Positions 5,501 through 7,108 of a DNA stretch of 7,108 nucleotides are shown in pieces (the stretch's first letter is position 1; each line of letters starts with the position of its first letter). The DNA lies in the NCBI GenBank assembly GCA_900551925.1, contig URXR01000057.1, positions 1 to 7,108 on the forward strand, given 5' to 3'. Under the pieces are notes generated by a model. The model was not told the DNA's origin and searched no databases. It saw only the letters and a list, made by a program, of their open reading frames with translations. Made by a program: the position numbers and the translations under genes. This DNA comes from an uncultured Mycoplasmatota bacterium (lineage in GTDB: Bacteria; Bacillota_I; Bacilli_A; RF39; UBA660).

Positions 5501-5738
5501 TTTCATCCTTTTTCATAATTAATATATGTTTGGAATCTTCTTCTCTAATGGCTAAAATAACGTTTTTTACTAGATATGCGGTTGGATCGTTTAATGGACT
5601 TTTGTATAAACATGTGATTTTAGAATTTTCAGTTAAGCCTAGATTTATAATATTCTGTTTGTTAGAAGTTTTTATATTATTTTCAATTATATAAGCCGAT
5701 TCATCTATATTTAAATTGTTTAAAGTATCAATTTTCAT
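5487..5738 (-). CDS. feoA: Ferrous iron transport accessory protein FeoA
   Basis: This is a small cytoplasmic SH3-like protein needed with FeoB for Fe2+ uptake, probably through contact with FeoB. It has 83 residues, normal for the family. Family features are the central NIINLGLTENSKITCLYKSP (usual form: RLLDLGL-x-GT-x-I...SP), followed by NDPTAYLVKNVILAIREEDSKHILI, which matches the family pattern DP..Y.V.G..IALR..DA..I. A GGTGAG ribosome binding site lies six bases before ATG 5738. The 3' end overlaps feoB by 14 bases (20 if feoB starts at 5506), so the two form an operon. I see no recognisable Fur or DtxR box upstream. Confidence 0.93.
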   Translation of the reverse strand: MKIDTLNNLNIDESAYIIENNIKTSNKQNIINLGLTENSKITCLYKSPLNDPTAYLVKNVILAIREEDSKHILIMKKDENGTY

Positions 5739-5760
5739 TTTTAACTCACCTATCTAGTTT

Positions 5761-5790
5761 AGTATATGTTTTAAGATTGGGTAGTGTTAA
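5761..5790 (-). promoter_or_regulatory. Probable feoAB promoter
   Basis: On the minus strand, TTAACA (5790-5785) and TATACT (5766-5761) are separated by 18 bases. The start point would fall near 5754, just upstream of the ribosome binding site, giving a short leader. Both boxes match the sigma-A consensus at 5 of 6 positions. Confidence 0.5.
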
Positions 5791-5812
5791 ATTAATAATT
5801 AGGTTTTTTGAC

Positions 5813-5840
5813 TTGTAATAAATATGATTTTTTGTATAAT
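5813..5840 (+). promoter_or_regulatory. Candidate plus-strand promoter in the feoA-crp gap
   Basis: TTGTAA (5813-5818) and a perfect TATAAT (5835-5840) are separated by 16 bases. TTGACT at 5808-5813 is a better -35 match but would be 21 bases from the -10. It faces away from feoA and towards the terminator at 5927-5961, so it would make a short transcript antiparallel to the flanking genes. Confidence 0.4.
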
Positions 5841-5846
5841 AAAAAA

Positions 5847-5961
5847 TGTATAAAATTAAGGAAAGTATTTTTTATGATGATTCTAGTTTTGTCACTTTAT
5901 ATTGGTTAATAATTGGTTCATAAAACAAAAAAATCATAACAGTTTTTATTTATGATTTTTT
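5847..5961 (+). ncRNA. Candidate small transcript of about 115 nt, possibly with an 11-codon ORF
   Basis: Between a plausible promoter (-10 at 5835-5840) and an intrinsic terminator (5927-5961) lies about 115 bases with no recognised gene on either strand. It contains AAGGAAAG (5858-5865) and then ATG 5874, opening MMILVLSLYIG and a stop at 5907-5909. It could be a small RNA, a tiny hydrophobic peptide message, or simply chance signals in AT-rich DNA. Confidence 0.25.
5927..5961. terminator. Bidirectional terminator at the end of the crp-type gene
   Basis: AAAAAATCATAA (5928-5939) pairs with TTATGATTTTTT (5950-5961), a 12-bp stem with a 10-base loop. It carries A/T tracts usable on both strands. 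It overlaps the stop codon of the Crp/Fnr-type gene on the minus strand and separates it from feoAB. Confidence 0.8.
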
Positions 5962-6595
5962 AATAGTTTAAAGTTATTTTTCTATTATTTGTCTTTATCA
6001 AATTATCTTCTTTCAAATTTCTTAATTCTCTTTGCATGGCACTTCTATCTACACCAAGATAATCTGCTAAATCAGTATAAGTGAAGGGAATAGTAAAGGT
6101 TTTTGATAGTTTTTTCTTAGCCATGATGTCAAAATAAACTAATAATTTTTCTCTAGTAGTTCTTTTGGCTAATATTTCTATTCTTTCACTTGAAGAAACT
6201 ATTTTTTGCGATAAGATGTTTAGAGTATTTTCTACTAATTTACTATGATAAGGACAAGCTTTTTTGCATCTTTTAGTTATATGATAATAGTCTATAAATA
6301 AAACAGTTGTTTCTTCAGTGGCTTTGATACTTAATTCATCAATATTATAATTAGAAAATATTTCTCCGAATATATCATTTTGATTTAAAGTTTCTAAAAT
6401 AGTTCTGTTTCCGTTATAGTCATTTCTTATTAGTTCAGCTTTTCCTTCGGTAATAATGCCTACAGTACTAGTATTTCCTAGGTATGTCATGATAGTGGCG
6501 TCTTTTTTAAATGTTCTAGTTTTAGCTTCGAAACATTTTAACATTTTGTGAATATCTTCTTCTTTTATGTTTTGAAAAATGGTTGCTTGTCTCAT
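5960..6595 (-). CDS. Crp/Fnr-family transcriptional regulator
   Basis: This is a 211-residue cytoplasmic DNA-binding regulator of usual family length. Residues about 5-118 form the cyclic-nucleotide-binding-like beta-roll sensor domain (GIITEGKAELIRNDYNGN; LNQNDIFGEIF). A dimerisation helix follows (about 119-150). A C-terminal winged helix-turn-helix covers about 170-208 (YTDLADYLGVDRSAMQRELR). There are three cysteines: Cys21 and the pair Cys110/Cys114 in RCKKACPYH. A CxxxC pair next to the dimer helix suggests redox, metal or Fe-S sensing, but the four-cysteine pattern of E. coli Fnr is absent. AAAGGAGG (6611-6604) supports ATG 6595. It is divergent from nrdD over a shared dyad that probably is its own operator. 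It lies upstream of feoAB on the same strand but is separated from it by a terminator. Confidence 0.9.
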   Translation of the reverse strand: MRQATIFQNIKEEDIHKMLKCFEAKTRTFKKDATIMTYLGNTSTVGIITEGKAELIRNDYNGNRTILETLNQNDIFGEIFSNYNIDELSIKATEETTVLFIDYYHITKRCKKACPYHSKLVENTLNILSQKIVSSSERIEILAKRTTREKLLVYFDIMAKKKLSKTFTIPFTYTDLADYLGVDRSAMQRELRNLKEDNLIKTNNRKITLNY

Positions 6596-6633
6596 TTTTT
6601 ATTCCTCCTTTGTCAAGTTAATTGTATAATTTT

Positions 6634-6662
6634 ATTATATTTCAAAATTGTTGCATTTGCAA
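6634..6662 (-). promoter_or_regulatory. Promoter of the Crp/Fnr-type gene
   Basis: On the minus strand, TTGCAA (6662-6657) and a perfect TATAAT (6639-6634) are separated by 17 bases. The -35 is the centre of the 18-bp dyad, so a protein bound there would block it. The start point falls near 6627, about 30 bases before the ATG. Confidence 0.65.
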
Positions 6663-6665
6663 CAA
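6648..6665. promoter_or_regulatory. 18-bp perfect dyad, probable Crp/Fnr-type operator
   Basis: TTGTTGCA (6648-6655), TT, TGCAACAA (6658-6665) is an uninterrupted 8-bp inverted repeat with the size and spacing of Crp/Fnr-dimer operators. It sits between the divergent regulator and nrdD genes and covers the -35 boxes of both. That the neighbouring regulator binds it is inferred. Confidence 0.75.
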
Positions 6666-6686
6666 AAAATATTTATTTTATATGAT
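6657..6686 (+). promoter_or_regulatory. Probable nrdD promoter
   Basis: TTGCAA (6657-6662) and TATGAT (6681-6686) are separated by 18 bases. The same palindromic TTGCAA also serves as the -35 on the other strand for the regulator gene. The transcript would start near 6693. Confidence 0.5.
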
Positions 6687-6727
6687 AAGATGAAAGTGTA
6701 AAAAATAGTGAAAGAGGTAAAGATATT

Positions 6728-7108
6728 ATGAGAGTAATTAAACGTGATGGTCGTGCTGTTGATTATGACCGAGAAAAAATAAGAGTTGCTATTAGTAAAG
6801 CTAACAGTGATGTTTTGGAAGATGAAAGAGTTAGTAATAGACAGATTGAAAATATTATTAAATATATTGAAGGCTTAAATAAAAAAAGAATTTTAGTTGA
6901 AGATATACAAGATATTATTGAAAAGAAGCTTATGGAAATTAAAAAGTTTGATTTAGCTAAAGCTTATATTATTTATCGTTATAATAGAGCTTTAGTTAGA
7001 AAAAGTAATACTACTGATGAATCTATACTTAGTTTAATTAGAAACGAAAATAAAGAATTAAGTGAAGAAAATTCTAATAAGAATACTACTGTGGCTTCTA
7101 CTCAAAGA
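6728..7108 (+). CDS. nrdD: Anaerobic ribonucleoside-triphosphate reductase NrdD, N-terminal part
   Basis: NrdD is the oxygen-sensitive glycyl-radical enzyme that reduces ribonucleoside triphosphates to dNTPs, activated by NrdG. Only the first 127 codons are in the window; the frame is open to the edge. Residues about 2-92 form the ATP-cone allosteric domain, with MRVIKRDGRAVDYDREKIRV at the start and AKAYIIYRYNRALVRK at its end. The linker then reads SEENSNKNTTVASTQR, which closely resembles the ENSNKNP..ASTQRD segment that opens the catalytic part in NrdD proteins. AGAGG upstream is an acceptable ribosome binding site, 9 or 10 bases from ATG 6728. The catalytic cysteines, zinc site and glycyl-radical site lie outside the window. 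Confidence 0.95.
   Translation, partial: MRVIKRDGRAVDYDREKIRVAISKANSDVLEDERVSNRQIENIIKYIEGLNKKRILVEDIQDIIEKKLMEIKKFDLAKAYIIYRYNRALVRKSNTTDESILSLIRNENKELSEENSNKNTTVASTQR

Noticed and set aside
1000..6595. Alternative genetic code (TGA as Trp)
   Set aside because: The amidase ends at TGA at the expected place and Trp residues in LysM and FeoB are TGG, so the standard code fits.

Overview
The window reads as a low-GC, AT-rich chromosomal segment from an anaerobic Bacillota (Firmicutes)-type bacterium. The evidence is AT-rich codon use, strong GGAGG or GGTGA ribosome binding sites, sigma-A-like promoters, a CIRCE heat-shock operator, a feoAB ferrous iron system and the start of an oxygen-sensitive class III ribonucleotide reductase gene. 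The code is standard: TGA is a stop (end of the amidase) and Trp is TGG, so this is not a Mycoplasma-type recoded genome. I cannot name the genus.

Region 1 (1-999) is a scarred accessory patch. It opens with a 61-bp copy of the -10/RBS/start region of the amidase gene found at 971-1031. In the first copy the reading frame stops after 14 codons. Between the two copies lies a toxin-antitoxin module: an intact VbhA-like antitoxin gene, then an overlapping Fic toxin gene that is clearly dead. The toxin has lost an internal piece, apparently through a deletion at a short repeat, and has a second frameshift just before the HxFREGNGR active-site motif. A run of three hairpins, the last a strong intrinsic terminator, separates it from the amidase.

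Region 2 (1000-3109) holds an N-acetylmuramoyl-L-alanine amidase with four very similar LysM repeats and no signal peptide, an unrecognised 165-residue soluble protein with its own strong promoter, and a convergent gene for a three-helix membrane protein.

Region 3 (3110-5738) carries a small heat-shock protein (Hsp20) gene whose -35 box lies inside a 9-9-9 CIRCE operator. A compact shared terminator separates it from the convergent feoA-feoB pair for Fe2+ import.

Region 4 (5739-7108) contains a candidate small plus-strand transcript in the feoA-crp intergenic space and a Crp/Fnr-family regulator with a CxxxC cysteine pair. The regulator is divergent from nrdD, which runs off the window. A perfect 18-bp dyad lies exactly where the -35 boxes of both divergent promoters overlap. 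This suggests that the regulator controls itself and anaerobic dNTP synthesis from one operator.

I found no CRISPR array, tRNA, rRNA or complete insertion sequence, and no clear new defence system. The items most worth following up are the two-lesion Fic remnant with an intact antitoxin between duplicated amidase starts, the shared crp/nrdD operator, the CIRCE-controlled hsp20 and the leader hairpins before the amidase.
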